Assembly (NCBI GenBank): GCA_963707015.1 | Contig: CAVPOO010000001.1 | Coordinates: forward strand, 323,569-387,568 | Direction of reading: 5' to 3' | Length of the DNA stretch: 64,000 nt | From: CAVPOO01 sp963707015 | GTDB taxonomy: Bacteria; Pseudomonadota; Gammaproteobacteria; Thiohalobacterales; Thiohalobacteraceae | In this document: positions 17,147 to 26,693 of the stretch, in pieces | Numbering within the stretch: position 1 is the first letter of the stretch | Layout of the letters: every line of letters starts with the position of its first letter | The notes under the pieces: generated by a model | Databases searched by the model: none | The model's input: only the letters and a program-made list of their open reading frames with translations | Told to the model about the DNA's origin: nothing | Translations under genes and position numbers: made by a program

Positions 17147-17530
17147 TCAGTCTTCGCTCTTTAGCAGCGTCTTCAGGTCGGCGAACGGATTATGTGTGGC
17201 AAGGGGTTTTTGCGCATCGCCTGCCACGCCCGCGGCCTGTCCGGCTGCCTCCAGCTGCCGCTGGTGCTCATTGTCATGACAATAGACACACAACAGCTCC
17301 CAGTTACTGCCGTCACCCGGATTGTTGTCGTGATCGTGGTCCCTGTGGTGAACCGTTAGCTGCTGAACATTGTCACGGGTAAATTCTCTCCCGCAGCGCC
17401 CGCAGACCCACGGATAGAGCTTTAGCGCCTGCTCGCGGTAGCCCTGTTCGCGCTGCTCCCGGCTGCGCCTGGAATCGGCCACGAGCTGGTCCAGCTTGCT
17501 GGTGCCCGGATGCGTCTTGTTCGATGGCAT
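17147..17530 (-). CDS. yajD: YajD family HNH nuclease
   Basis: 127 residues from the ATG at 17530 (GGAGGG upstream). Two CxxC pairs bind zinc (WVCGRCG at about 43-49 and LLCVYCHDNEH), and the HNH core is LTVHHRDHDHDNNPGDGSNW. This matches YajD, a small HNH endonuclease-like protein of unknown substrate. It lies alone between convergent or unrelated genes. Confidence 0.92.
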   Translation of the reverse strand: MPSNKTHPGTSKLDQLVADSRRSREQREQGYREQALKLYPWVCGRCGREFTRDNVQQLTVHHRDHDHDNNPGDGSNWELLCVYCHDNEHQRQLEAAGQAAGVAGDAQKPLATHNPFADLKTLLKSED

Positions 17531-17745
17531 GTGACAACCCTCCGGTTGGCCTGTCTGCCGGAATTCTACCGCAGGACGCCAAGGAGAAACAGGCATGCCA
17601 CACCTTTGGCTCCGAATTCCAGCGGGCTGTCGAGATCATTTTTCCGGCATGCGCCCCCGACTAGCTCGATCATCAATACCAAGTGTTGTTACCTCGATCA
17701 ACACCGCCTGCGATGAGAAATGCCTCAGGGCGCGTGAGTGACCGC

Positions 17746-19194
17746 TCAGTGCGCGGTGGCCGCCAGCATTTTGGCGAATGACGTGCCATTGATTCGCAGA
17801 TCCGCGCCGCCTGTCTCCACCTGCACTGTGTAGCGGCCATTATTGCGCACCAGGAAGCCCTGGGTCTCGAGCTGCAGGAGCTGCTGTTCGACCTGTTCGG
17901 CTACCCGCCGGTCCAGCTCGTCTCCCGCGGGCATCGCGTGCTCGCCCGCGGCATAGGCCGTCTTAAGCGCTTCGCGCACCCGCGCGGCTGCCAGCGCCTT
18001 TACCATGGCCTGGGGCACGGCCAGCTGCGCCGATCCCTGCACCGCGGCGAGCAGTGCCAGAGGATTCTGGTCAGCCACCGGCAGCGCGCCGGTCGCGGTC
18101 AGATCCAGACGGGCGTCCAACGCACCAAAGGACGTCTCGACATTCAGCTCGTCAATGCGCAACACGGGCTTGCCCGCGATCAGATCTGACAAGTGCTGCA
18201 GCGCCACACCGGTCAACGCGAGCTGCTGCTCCTCCCGTGGTATCCGCCGTTGTTGAACGGCCCGCATGGCATCCCGCAGGGCGGCGACCGACGCCATACG
18301 CAGGTTGTCCACACCGCTTGCGACCTGCACACGCCGGATCACCCTGCTGTTGTAGCGGATATCATTGACGGTCATCCGCGCGGCTGACGCCAAACGATCC
18401 CCCTTCGCCACCGTCTCACCGCTGAACTCCAGGGGGCCGATGCTGAACCGGCCAGACTCACCGATTGCCCGTGTGACAGCGGACAACTGTATCCGCGACA
18501 AGCGAAAGGACTGGGTCCCGAACCACAGGTCATAGGGCCCGCGCTGCAGATCACCCTGCATCGCGAGCGCGCCCAGCTCGAACTCACCACGCTCGCCCAC
18601 TGCCCGCAGGCCGGGTGAATGCAGGGAAAAGCTCAGGCTCGCAGAGTCTGGCACGGTTTCCAGGGTCCCCTCCAGACCCTGCCAATGGATGGTCTGAGCT
18701 GTGTTCTCCTGCTGGCGGCGGAAGGGTGCGACACTGACACGCGAGTGGGTCGCGCCATCGAGCGCCATCCGGCTCACCAGGTGCAAGGGTTCGGGCGCGC
18801 CGATAGATTTCACAAACTCTCCCTGGCGGGGATCTTGTGTATCCAGCCGTGTCTCGATCACAAACAGGCCAGCGCGATCGCCCCAAAAACGCGGCAGATG
18901 CTCGACCTCGTGCCGCAGTACGACGCGCAAGGGCTCGCTTGCAGGCTGGTTGGCTTGTACCTTTGCACCTGTGTTGCCAGGCATCGCGGGTAACGCCAGT
19001 TCGACAACCGTGACCGCACTGGATCTCACAAAGCCACGGCGGTATGCCACGCTGCGTACGGCAAACAACGGGTGTTCCGGGATCGCGGCCAGCGTGTCGA
19101 GATAGTAGGCCCGGGCCTCATGCCCGGCATACAGGGTCGCCCCCAGCACCACGGACACAATCCCGGCAAACACGCCGATAGCAAACCTGTGCAT
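17746..19194 (-). CDS. YdgA/DUF945 family protein
   Basis: 482 residues from the ATG at 19194 (GGAAGG upstream). A membrane signal (about 5-22) is followed by a long periplasmic region. Recognisable family parts are the early YLDTLAAIPEHPLF, central strands such as VHLGALAMQGD-like repeats and the closing EQQLLQLETQGFLVRNNGRYT with INGTSFAKML. DUF945 proteins resemble AsmA-like or lipid-handling beta-rich proteins but their role is not settled. It is monocistronic in this window. Confidence 0.85.
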   Translation of the reverse strand: MHRFAIGVFAGIVSVVLGATLYAGHEARAYYLDTLAAIPEHPLFAVRSVAYRRGFVRSSAVTVVELALPAMPGNTGAKVQANQPASEPLRVVLRHEVEHLPRFWGDRAGLFVIETRLDTQDPRQGEFVKSIGAPEPLHLVSRMALDGATHSRVSVAPFRRQQENTAQTIHWQGLEGTLETVPDSASLSFSLHSPGLRAVGERGEFELGALAMQGDLQRGPYDLWFGTQSFRLSRIQLSAVTRAIGESGRFSIGPLEFSGETVAKGDRLASAARMTVNDIRYNSRVIRRVQVASGVDNLRMASVAALRDAMRAVQQRRIPREEQQLALTGVALQHLSDLIAGKPVLRIDELNVETSFGALDARLDLTATGALPVADQNPLALLAAVQGSAQLAVPQAMVKALAAARVREALKTAYAAGEHAMPAGDELDRRVAEQVEQQLLQLETQGFLVRNNGRYTVQVETGGADLRINGTSFAKMLAATAH

Positions 19195-19658
19195 CTTGCC
19201 TTCCCTGTCAGTTACTCTGCAGTTAACTGGCAGCATAACGACAGACAGACGCCAGTTCTTGACGCCCGCTGGCGATAACGAGCGGCTCAACCGGGGCCAG
19301 GCAGTACGCTACGCTTTTCGATTCGACACACGGGAGCGGCGCAGCGCCTCTCCCGTGTCAGAACGATTTTCCTACGCGGCCGCTGACCGGAAGCACTTGC
19401 CCCCATGGTTGTATAAATCTGCAATGTTATTCCACCCACGCTGGGTGCAGCACGTTTCCTCGCCCCCGGGCACTTACGGCCTGCAAGTCCCGATGTGACC
19501 GTAGCCCGGGCGCCACGCGCCCGGCAAGCCCGCATCGGCCCGTTAAGGTTGCGCACGTCGGGCCGATTGTAGTGACCTGAACCGGATTGGAACGCAAGTG
19601 ACACAGGCACAGCACAGCCGGTGCGATTGTCTCTATGGGCGGCGGAAGGACTAAGCGG
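19195..19658. other. Intergenic region, nothing recognised
   Basis: Divergent promoter region between the YdgA-like gene and the M48-pilin fusion. No repeats, hairpins with T-runs or conserved RNA motifs were seen. Confidence 0.4.
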
Positions 19659-20879
19659 ATGGAACTTGTCTATAAGAACGAGCGAACCCTTTTCATCATG
19701 TCTGCTGTAATCGCCACGGCGCTCTGGCTGGCATTCATCGTGGGCACTCTGGGTGTGGCATTGGTCTACATTCTCTTTGTCCTGCTCATTTACCTCTTCG
19801 CCCAGTCGGCCTTTATCTCCTATCTCAAAGGGACAGCGGTCCGAATCACGCCCGAACAGTTCCCCGACCTGCACCAGCGCGTTGTTCAGGCATGCAAGAA
19901 GCTGGGCATGGAAAAAGTCCCGGAAGCCTATCTACTGCATGGAAACGGCATCTTCAATGCCTTTGCGACCCGTTTTCTGGGACGCAACTTTATTGCGCTG
20001 TACTCCGACGTCGTCGATGCCCTGGCCCCGCGCCCCGATGCCCTGGACTTCTACATCGGTCATGAGCTCGGCCATATACATCGCCGCCATCTGGTATGGG
20101 CCCCCCTGTTGTGGCCGGCCAGCCTACTGCCCTTACTTGGAGCAGCCTACTCCAGGGCCCGGGAGTATACCTGCGACCTCTACGGGCTCGCCTGCTGCAA
20201 AGACCCTCAGGACGCCTGCTATGGATTGGCGGCCCTGGCCGCCGGCGGGGAGCGCTGGCAGACGCTCAGCACAGAACACTATGTGTCACAGACGGACGCG
20301 ACCAGCGGATTCTGGATGTCCTTTCATGAACTCATCGGAGACTACCCGTGGCTGGTGAAACGCATGGAAAAGGTACGCGCGAAGGGCAACGCCGCAGTAC
20401 CGCGGATCCCACGGCGTAACCCGCTTGCATGGATCCTGGCCCTGTTCTTTCCGCGGCTGGCACCGGGAGCCGGCGCAGGGGCTCTGCTGTCGCTGATGAT
20501 TTTCGTTGCCATAGTCGGCATCATGGCCGCGATCGCGCTGCCAGCCTATCAGGACTACGTCGCCAGGGCCGGCGCGGCACAGGCGATACAGCTCGCCGCG
20601 CAGGTCAAGGACCAAGTCAACGAGTACGTGATTAACCGCGAGGAATGGCCTTCCAGCAACGCCGATATCGACTTGGGAGAACTGGCTCATCCCCAGGTAT
20701 ACTCCGTTGATGTGACCGACGAGGGCGTCGTGTTGATCTTATCCGGTCCACCGCAGGTGCTGGATGGGAAATCCTTTGTCTGGGAGCCCTATGTCCAGGA
20801 CCATGAGCTCCGCTGGGGCTGCACTGGCGGCACACTGGAGGACAAATATCGACCCGCCGAGTGTCGGACTGCACCCTGA
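19659..20879 (+). CDS. M48 metallopeptidase fused to a type IV pilin-like domain
   Basis: 406 residues from the ATG at 19659. Two membrane helices (about 12-52) precede an M48 zinc peptidase domain: HELGH at 135-139 gives the zinc ligands and catalytic Glu, and Glu169 in SRAREYTCD is the likely third ligand. From about residue 272 a pilin-type segment follows (LLSLMIFVAIVGIMAAIALP, then AYQDYVARAGAAQAI). It mimics the N-terminal helix of PilA, but the prepilin GFTLIE site is replaced (AGALLSL), with neither the usual Phe+1 nor Glu+5. A C-terminal domain with two Cys (CTGG and ECR) resembles pilin heads. The protein is probably an inner-membrane protease carrying a pilin-like sensor or substrate domain. 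Confidence 0.88.
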   Translation: MELVYKNERTLFIMSAVIATALWLAFIVGTLGVALVYILFVLLIYLFAQSAFISYLKGTAVRITPEQFPDLHQRVVQACKKLGMEKVPEAYLLHGNGIFNAFATRFLGRNFIALYSDVVDALAPRPDALDFYIGHELGHIHRRHLVWAPLLWPASLLPLLGAAYSRAREYTCDLYGLACCKDPQDACYGLAALAAGGERWQTLSTEHYVSQTDATSGFWMSFHELIGDYPWLVKRMEKVRAKGNAAVPRIPRRNPLAWILALFFPRLAPGAGAGALLSLMIFVAIVGIMAAIALPAYQDYVARAGAAQAIQLAAQVKDQVNEYVINREEWPSSNADIDLGELAHPQVYSVDVTDEGVVLILSGPPQVLDGKSFVWEPYVQDHELRWGCTGGTLEDKYRPAECRTAP

Positions 20880-20913
20880 CGACCCGCGCTCCCTACGGCG
20901 CTGTGTTGGCGAC

Positions 20914-21597
20914 CTATGCGCCGTCTTCCCCGGCTGCCTCGATGCACCGTGCATCGTCATGCCTCGGTGAGTTCACGTATCTGCTGACCGCAGAGGCGGT
21001 CAATCGCTCACAAGGGGCAGAATTCAGACAGGCCATGAGTGCTGTCTGGTCACTGGTGCGGACATCCAGCCATCGATCATAGTCCCTCGGGTCAACAATG
21101 ATCGGCATGCGGTCATGAATCGGTCGCATACGCTCGTTCGCCTTTGTCACGATGATTGTGCAGCTGTCGAATGCGATATCGCCTCTCTCCCAGCGCTCCC
21201 AGAGCCCGGCAAAAGCAAACACACCTGTATCTGGCATACAGATATGGTAGGGGATCCTGGTTTCGCTCTGCTGCCATTCATAAAAACCATCGGCAGGCAC
21301 AAGGCAGCGCCTGTGCCGGAATGCGTTTCTATAGGCAGGCCTGTCTGCGACTGTCTCAAGCCGTGCATTGATCGTACTGTATTTTGTCCGGGGCTCCTTT
21401 GACCAGGAAGGCACCAGCCCCCACCGCGCCCATGCCATTTCTCTCCCTGCCCCTGTCTGACGAATGATGGGAACATCCTGTGATGGCGCGATATTGTAGC
21501 GTGGCCTGAGTTCCGAGATATCCAAGCGCATGTTCTCCACCGCAAAGAGTTCGATCAAGGCGTGGGCGTCGGTAACCAGCTTATAGCGACCGCACAT
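20914..21597 (-). CDS. yedK: SRAP-domain (YedK/HMCES-type) abasic-site protein
   Basis: 227 residues. Met removal exposes Cys2 (MCGRYKL), the residue that forms a thiazolidine crosslink with abasic sites in single-stranded DNA. RPRYNIAPSQDVP, WGLVPSW, NARLETV, LVPADGFYEW (Glu about 105) and HDRMPIIV complete the SRAP signature. The product protects replication-associated abasic sites in the cytoplasm. The 3' end converges on the M48-pilin gene. Confidence 0.95.
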   Translation of the reverse strand: MCGRYKLVTDAHALIELFAVENMRLDISELRPRYNIAPSQDVPIIRQTGAGREMAWARWGLVPSWSKEPRTKYSTINARLETVADRPAYRNAFRHRRCLVPADGFYEWQQSETRIPYHICMPDTGVFAFAGLWERWERGDIAFDSCTIIVTKANERMRPIHDRMPIIVDPRDYDRWLDVRTSDQTALMACLNSAPCERLTASAVSRYVNSPRHDDARCIEAAGEDGA

Positions 21598-21728
21598 AGT
21601 TCATGTTATTCAGACGTGGCGAGGAGCACTTGCGTTGCATCTGGTTACATTGCGCACACACGGGCAACCGGACCCGCTGACAAAGCACAAACTCTGCAAG
21701 TTCCGCTTGTCACAGGCAGTTCGAACAA

Positions 21729-22451
21729 TCACCAGGGAATCGCTTGTCCATCCCTGAAAAAACCACCGGTCGGTCCATCGTCCCGCAGGCACGCGGCCCA
21801 CAGGATACCTGCCGCGCCCTCTTCTACTGAGCGGTCGGCGTTGGACCCGCCCATGTCTGTTTGTACCCAGCCCGGGCACACAGAATTGATCTTGATCCGG
21901 GTATCTTTGAGCTCATCTGCGAAAATGCGGGTTACCGCGTTCAGTGCCGTCTTGGATAAACGGTAGGCTGGGCAACAACCGTTCATATCCGATAACTGGC
22001 CCATCCCTGAGGAGACATTCACGATATTACCCCGGCCGTTCATCAGCGGGATAAGCGCCTGTGTAACACGCAAGGCTCCATAGGTATTGGTCTCCAGCGT
22101 TTTCCGGATCGTGTCGATGTCAGCACCGAAAATACTGGCCTGCCCGGGATCCGCCGGGTCATAAGGATCAATGAACACCCCCGCATTGTTCACCAGTATA
22201 TCCAAACGCCTGTATTCGTTTTTCAGAAAGTGGGCAAGCGCCTTGACAGACGCCGAATCCGTCACATCAAGCGCATGGAATTGCACCTCCAGGCCGTCTT
22301 CATGCAGCTGCCTTACAGCCTCCAGGCCCTTGTCAACGGAGCGGCTGGTTAGCACGACTTTGACCCCTCTTCGCGCAAGCTGGCGGCACGTCTCCAGACC
22401 CAGGCCCCGGTTGCCACCGGTGACCACTGCAACTTGACTTGAATCCGACAT
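21729..22451 (-). CDS. SDR family oxidoreductase
   Basis: 240 residues. NAD(P)-binding TGGNRGLG (about 11-18), NNAG at about 89-92, and a catalytic Ser with YRLSK (Tyr-x-x-x-Lys, near residues 165-169) define a classical short-chain dehydrogenase. VCPGWVQTDMGG lies close to the C-terminus. It resembles carbonyl-reductase-like SDRs; the substrate is unknown. A small membrane protein gene lies 18 bp upstream on the same strand, so the two are probably cotranscribed. Confidence 0.92.
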   Translation of the reverse strand: MSDSSQVAVVTGGNRGLGLETCRQLARRGVKVVLTSRSVDKGLEAVRQLHEDGLEVQFHALDVTDSASVKALAHFLKNEYRRLDILVNNAGVFIDPYDPADPGQASIFGADIDTIRKTLETNTYGALRVTQALIPLMNGRGNIVNVSSGMGQLSDMNGCCPAYRLSKTALNAVTRIFADELKDTRIKINSVCPGWVQTDMGGSNADRSVEEGAAGILWAACLRDDGPTGGFFRDGQAIPW

Positions 22452-22469
22452 GTCGATTGTCCCGAGGAT

Positions 22470-22766
22470 TTAACCGCCAGAAGTACCCGGCCACAGCGCA
22501 AGCCCGACCCGCAAAAAGCCCACCGCCAACACCAGGTTTCCGCACAGCACGATTATGGTTGCCAGCCGGGCACCCTGCCTGATCAGGTCCCTGACGCCGA
22601 TACCTGCCGCAACGCACGTTACCAGGAACCCGAACTCGGCCACCAGCAGCAAGGTCAGCAGCGGCAGGCTGTGTTCACCTTCCAGATTCAGAGCACCAAA
22701 GCGAAAAAGTATCAGGCCGAGCAACAGGCCCAGCCCCAATGCCACCCAGGGATAGGGTCGCTTCAT
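22470..22766 (-). CDS. Small three-TM membrane protein
   Basis: 98 residues with hydrophobic segments at about 7-24, 36-57 and 71-90. It begins MKRPYPWVALGLGLLLGLIL. No family recognised. It is 18 bp upstream of the SDR gene on the same strand and likely in one transcript. Confidence 0.55.
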   Translation of the reverse strand: MKRPYPWVALGLGLLLGLILFRFGALNLEGEHSLPLLTLLLVAEFGFLVTCVAAGIGVRDLIRQGARLATIIVLCGNLVLAVGFLRVGLALWPGTSGG

Positions 22767-22894
22767 AATTTCATGGCCCGGATTCGTGCAGATTGTATCA
22801 ATGGGTCAACGCACCAAGAAAGTCTTGTCAGACAACCTGAAGAAACTTCCACCAGAGCTTGTCTTGACTGCCAGGCACCGAGTCGCTGTCCAGC

Positions 22895-23671
22895 TTACTC
22901 GCAGCGACCAATGGAACCCGGTCTACAGCGCCTGCGATCCACCCAGGTCGTGTTGTCCAGAAGGGCTCCCTCAAGCTCTGCATTGCTGAGGTCTGCCTCA
23001 CTCAGATCGGCGCCGCGCAAGTCTGCTTGCCGCAGATCTGCGTCGATCAGGATGGCGCCTCTCAGTATCGCCTTGCGCAAGACAGCGCCCGCAAGCGAGG
23101 CATCCTCGAGCTTCGCCCTGACCAGGGTTGCCTGACTGAGGATAGCCCCAGACAGGTCTGCGCCCTGAAGGTTCACCTGTTCCAGCACAGCTCCCTCGAG
23201 GTTCGCCCCGCGCAAAACTGCCTGCGCCAGGTTGCTGTCATACAGGTCTGCCTCGCGCAGATCGGCCTGTGAAAGATCGGCGTTGGTGAGCTCGGCCCGG
23301 TTCATCCGGGCGTTTGCCATGCGGGCTCTGATGAATCGGGCATCAGTCATGCGGGCACCGGTCAGGATCACACCATCCATCTTTGCCTCGCTGAAGTCGG
23401 CACCGCCAAGCTCGGCAAACCCCAGGTCGGCGCTGCGCAAATTGGCGCCCGTCATGCGCGCATTCGCCAGATTGCTGCGCACCAGGGTAGCGCGTCGCAG
23501 GTCAGCCCCGGCGAGATCGGTGTCCCTCATATCGCACCGCGCCCAGTTGACGTCCGGTGCCGGAGGATCCTCACAGCCTGCGTGCGCTGCCGGTGGCGGG
23601 CAACTTGCAGAAACCGCCACCAGCAGAATCAGGCTACGAAATTGGCGTTGAGACCTGCTAATCTTGTCCAT
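22895..23671 (-). CDS. Secreted pentapeptide-repeat protein
   Basis: 258 residues. A signal peptide (about 1-31) is followed from residue 45 to 245 by about 40 tandem A(D/N)LxX-type pentapeptides (for example ADLRRATLVRSNLANARM), predicted to form a right-handed quadrilateral beta-helix. Cysteines lie at both ends (GCEDPP near 33, RRRCRPG and GRCE at the C-terminus) and could cap the helix by disulfides in the periplasm. No enzymatic motif. The role of such secreted pentapeptide proteins is unknown. Confidence 0.9.
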   Translation of the reverse strand: MDKISRSQRQFRSLILLVAVSASCPPPAAHAGCEDPPAPDVNWARCDMRDTDLAGADLRRATLVRSNLANARMTGANLRSADLGFAELGGADFSEAKMDGVILTGARMTDARFIRARMANARMNRAELTNADLSQADLREADLYDSNLAQAVLRGANLEGAVLEQVNLQGADLSGAILSQATLVRAKLEDASLAGAVLRKAILRGAILIDADLRQADLRGADLSEADLSNAELEGALLDNTTWVDRRRCRPGSIGRCE

Positions 23672-23851
23672 CCCCTTAAAGTATTCTCCCGCCTGGAGGT
23701 AAGGCGGTATAGTCGACTACCGCAGCATTTGTCTTGCTGTGGCAGGAGGCACCGATCCGACCAATCGATCACTGGAAGTCATGCGTAATTTTGACCAATT
23801 GCCCGTTTTACGTCCAATCTGCCTTAATGAGACCATACCCCGGCAAGCGAA

Positions 23852-24700
23852 ATGCGCACAAGGGCGGTTATCGACGCTGACCGTATGAGTGCCGACAAAC
23901 ATGCTACGCCAGCGGCGATGAAATCAGGGCACGGCAAGGTGGTAACTCGTATCGGCTTACTGGGCGCTGGAAACATTGCTCGCATCATTGCGAAACACCA
24001 GGATGGCTTCCGGATCACCGGCGTTTTCGACCGCCATCGTGACCGCCGCGAGGCGATCGCCGGAGACACCGGTGGCGTCGCCTATGAGAATCTCGAGCAA
24101 TTCCTGACCGGTGATTTCGATGTGGTCGCCGAGGCGGCCTCCGTTCAGGCCGTCCAGACCTGCGGCGAACAGATCCTGACACAGGGCAAGGACCTGGTGG
24201 TATTGAGCGTTGGCGCCTTCGCTGAGCAGGCGTTTTTTCGGCGCCTCTCGCGCCTGGCTGAAGAAGGTGGCCGTACCATTCACATTCCCAGCGGTGCAGT
24301 GTTTGGTCTTGACAACCTCAAGATCGGGCATATCTCACCGCTGGACCACGTGACCTTGCGTACAACGAAGCCCCCGGCTTCCCTGAAGCTTGAGGCTACC
24401 GAACGCACATGCCTGTTTCAGGGCAGCGCCGCTGAATGCATTACGCGCTATCCGCGCAACATCAATGTCGCGGTCGCATTGGGTCTCGCGGCCGAACGCG
24501 AGGTGAACATCGAACTTTGGGTGGATCCCGCCGCCACTCATAACATCCACGAGATCAGCATTGCGGGCAAATTTGGTGAGGCGCAGATCACCGTCCACAA
24601 CGTCCCCTGCCCGGACAATCCATCGACCAGTTATCTGGCTGCGCTATCGATTGTCACATTGCTGAAGCGACTGAAACAACCGGTCATTATCGGTACCTGA
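23852..24700 (+). CDS. nadX: Aspartate dehydrogenase, NadX type
   Basis: 282 residues as given; ATGs at 23885 and 23918 are alternative starts, and the family usually begins close to the Rossmann motif, so the first 20-30 residues may not be translated. RIGLLGAGNIARIIA binds NAD(P). VVAEAASVQAVQ, HIPSGAVFGLD and the C-terminal WVDPAATHNIHEI (catalytic His) with NVPCPDNPSTSYLAALS are typical of aspartate dehydrogenases, which make iminoaspartate for NAD synthesis. No nadA or nadC lies nearby, so a related dehydrogenase is conceivable. Confidence 0.88.
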   Translation: MRTRAVIDADRMSADKHATPAAMKSGHGKVVTRIGLLGAGNIARIIAKHQDGFRITGVFDRHRDRREAIAGDTGGVAYENLEQFLTGDFDVVAEAASVQAVQTCGEQILTQGKDLVVLSVGAFAEQAFFRRLSRLAEEGGRTIHIPSGAVFGLDNLKIGHISPLDHVTLRTTKPPASLKLEATERTCLFQGSAAECITRYPRNINVAVALGLAAEREVNIELWVDPAATHNIHEISIAGKFGEAQITVHNVPCPDNPSTSYLAALSIVTLLKRLKQPVIIGT

Positions 24701-24774
24701 GCCCGGGTGCAGGGGAAACCAGGGGCAGCGCGGTCACCGGGTCGCCCACTTGCATCACCCGCGCGACGATTGTT

Positions 24775-25230
24775 TCAGGGCTGGCTGCGTACCTCGCGCT
24801 CGTGGTGCTGTTCGCGGACAGTGAGACGCACCAGATCCGCAAGTTCTCCGGCAAGAACTTCCAGTATATCGTCCAGGGTGAGTATGCCCACCAGCAGACC
24901 CGCGTGGTCTACCACTGGCGCGCGCCGTACGCCTCTAGCACGCATTTTCGCGGTGGTATCCGCCAGTTCATCGTTTTCAGCGAGGATGAGCAGCTCGCTG
25001 CTCATGGCATCACCGACGCTGATGGCATCCAAATCGACGCCTTCAGCAACCAATTCAATGACGATATCCCGGTCGGTCAGAATGCCGACGGGGGGTTTCC
25101 CCCCGGCCGTTTCCTCTACGACAACAACGTCCCCAACGTGATACTCGCGCATCAGCCGTGCCGCTTCCCGCACACTCTCGGCGCGGTCAACGATCACAAC
25201 GTTGCGATTGCAAAGTTCCCCGATTGACAT
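24775..25230 (-). CDS. Two-CBS-domain protein
   Basis: 151 residues from the ATG at 25230 (GGAGGA upstream). The first CBS motif covers about 5-65 (SVREAARLMREYHVGDVVVV, GILTDRDIV). The second covers about 75-130 (ADTTAKMRARGVRRAPVVD, VGILTLDDIL). Stand-alone CBS pairs bind adenine nucleotides and regulate partners. The partner here is not evident from neighbours. Confidence 0.92.
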   Translation of the reverse strand: MSIGELCNRNVVIVDRAESVREAARLMREYHVGDVVVVEETAGGKPPVGILTDRDIVIELVAEGVDLDAISVGDAMSSELLILAENDELADTTAKMRARGVRRAPVVDHAGLLVGILTLDDILEVLAGELADLVRLTVREQHHEREVRSQP

Positions 25231-25411
25231 GCATCCTCCTCCGTCCCCTTGGCCCGCCCAGGCAGGCACTCTACCTCATCGAAGAGACCGGCGACGCTGT
25301 CACCAGTCCCGGTAATTTTCCAAGCCGGCAAAACGGCCTGGCTCCCGCAGGACTCTACTAATAATGAGCAAGCCCCTGTCGAGACGCCGCCTAATGGCGC
25401 TGCTTGTACAT

Positions 25412-25810
25412 TCAGGAACCCGCGCCGATGACTTTGAGAAAAGAGTTGGCAAGCTCACCGCGGCCCGCCTTGTCCAGGATCTGTTCCGCCGTCTGAATGA
25501 TTTCAGACAACGGGCCGGTGAAAAGTACCATACCAAGCTGCAGGATCGCCGGCGCGTCAGCAATCGGGTTCTGAACATTCCGGTGCGGCCGCGGAAGAAA
25601 CACCATCTTGATTTCATCCACCTCGGAGGGAATCGATTCGCATCCGCCCCCGGGCGCGACGAACTGGAAGAGTTCCTCGGGAGTATGAATCGGCACGCTT
25701 TCCTCTTTTAACTCCTGCTCCCCACACTTGGCCACGAATTCGACGGCAAGGATCGGCTCCACGGGCGATTTCTCCTGTTTTCGGTTCTCTGACCTCAGAC
25801 TCGCTATCAT
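25412..25810 (-). CDS. Hypothetical protein
   Basis: 132 residues, not recognised. The sequence VEPILAVEFVAKCGEQELKE followed by PEELFQFV, VDEIKMVFLPRP and a helical C-terminus has ordinary amino-acid usage. The competing plus-strand frame is Arg-rich and less protein-like. The start is uncertain (no clear ribosome site). No domain or neighbour suggests a role. Confidence 0.4.
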   Translation of the reverse strand: MIASLRSENRKQEKSPVEPILAVEFVAKCGEQELKEESVPIHTPEELFQFVAPGGGCESIPSEVDEIKMVFLPRPHRNVQNPIADAPAILQLGMVLFTGPLSEIIQTAEQILDKAGRGELANSFLKVIGAGS

Positions 25811-26094
25811 AAAGGAGTCGGCTGGAATCGACCAGAAGCAAAGACCGCTGACCCTGCCCCGGGAACATGCTACCGTCGGCGTACGCTCAGAAGATGGTGA
25901 CCACCGACAAATATGTACAGCGAGGCAACGGGACGCGCCCTGATAGTCGGCCTCGGGAATTGGATTGGGGCCGGTTTTCTATTCCCTGGCACATACATCT
26001 CTGGCTCACTGTATAACTTGAGTCCGCGGCAGGCATTCGTTATCAATACCTCCTCACGATTGACAGGACCGTTTCTCATGAGGTGTTTTCCCCG

Positions 26095-26562
26095 ATGACA
26101 TCGAAAGCTAATACCCTGCACGCTATGGTTGGGTCTCAGCACCCGCGACTGAAACAGGACATCCACGATGGTTGTCTTGAGGCAAAGGCGAAGTCTGTTG
26201 CCTCTCGTGCCTATTCCTGCGGCCACGCCATCCATACAGAGGTCGAGGTGGCAATCAGGATCCTTGACGCAATACTGGACACGCTCCTGCAATCAATGAA
26301 GCCTTTTCTGAGCAGCTTCGGCGCACCGGATCCTCACCTTCCTGACATCGCTCAGCATGTACTGGCACAGTTTGAACAGGAGGTACTGGACGAGTTCCGG
26401 AAGGTTAATCAGGATCGGCTTACTGTCAGTGAATATGCACGGCTGACCGAGAGCATCCTCGACCAGGAACTCGGGGAATTCAGAAGCCGGGCGCACAGCG
26501 CCATCAGCAACATGTCTCATACAGTCCATGAGGGATACAGTACGCACCGGCAAGACAAGTGA
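26095..26562 (+). CDS. Hypothetical helical protein
   Basis: 155 residues from the ATG at 26095, preceded by GAGGTG with a 9-nt spacing. The protein is predicted mostly helical (VEVAIRILDAILDTLLQSM and FEQEVLDEFRKVNQ). No family recognised and no membrane segment or signal. It lies just left of the transposon-like element at 26694. Confidence 0.45.
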   Translation: MTSKANTLHAMVGSQHPRLKQDIHDGCLEAKAKSVASRAYSCGHAIHTEVEVAIRILDAILDTLLQSMKPFLSSFGAPDPHLPDIAQHVLAQFEQEVLDEFRKVNQDRLTVSEYARLTESILDQELGEFRSRAHSAISNMSHTVHEGYSTHRQDK

Positions 26563-26693
26563 ACATGGCAAGCCGTTCGAATTACGAGAGGCACTGCTGC
26601 GAAGCTCACGTATTTACCGGGACGCGAAAGCCGAGGGTATTTGCTTCCCAGACATAATGATGAAGGCGCTGCCGGTCCGCAGATACTCAACAG

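Noticed and set aside
19287..19874. 195-codon minus-strand frame before the M48-pilin gene
   Set aside because: No family motif; its first half is antisense to the clear start of the peptidase gene.
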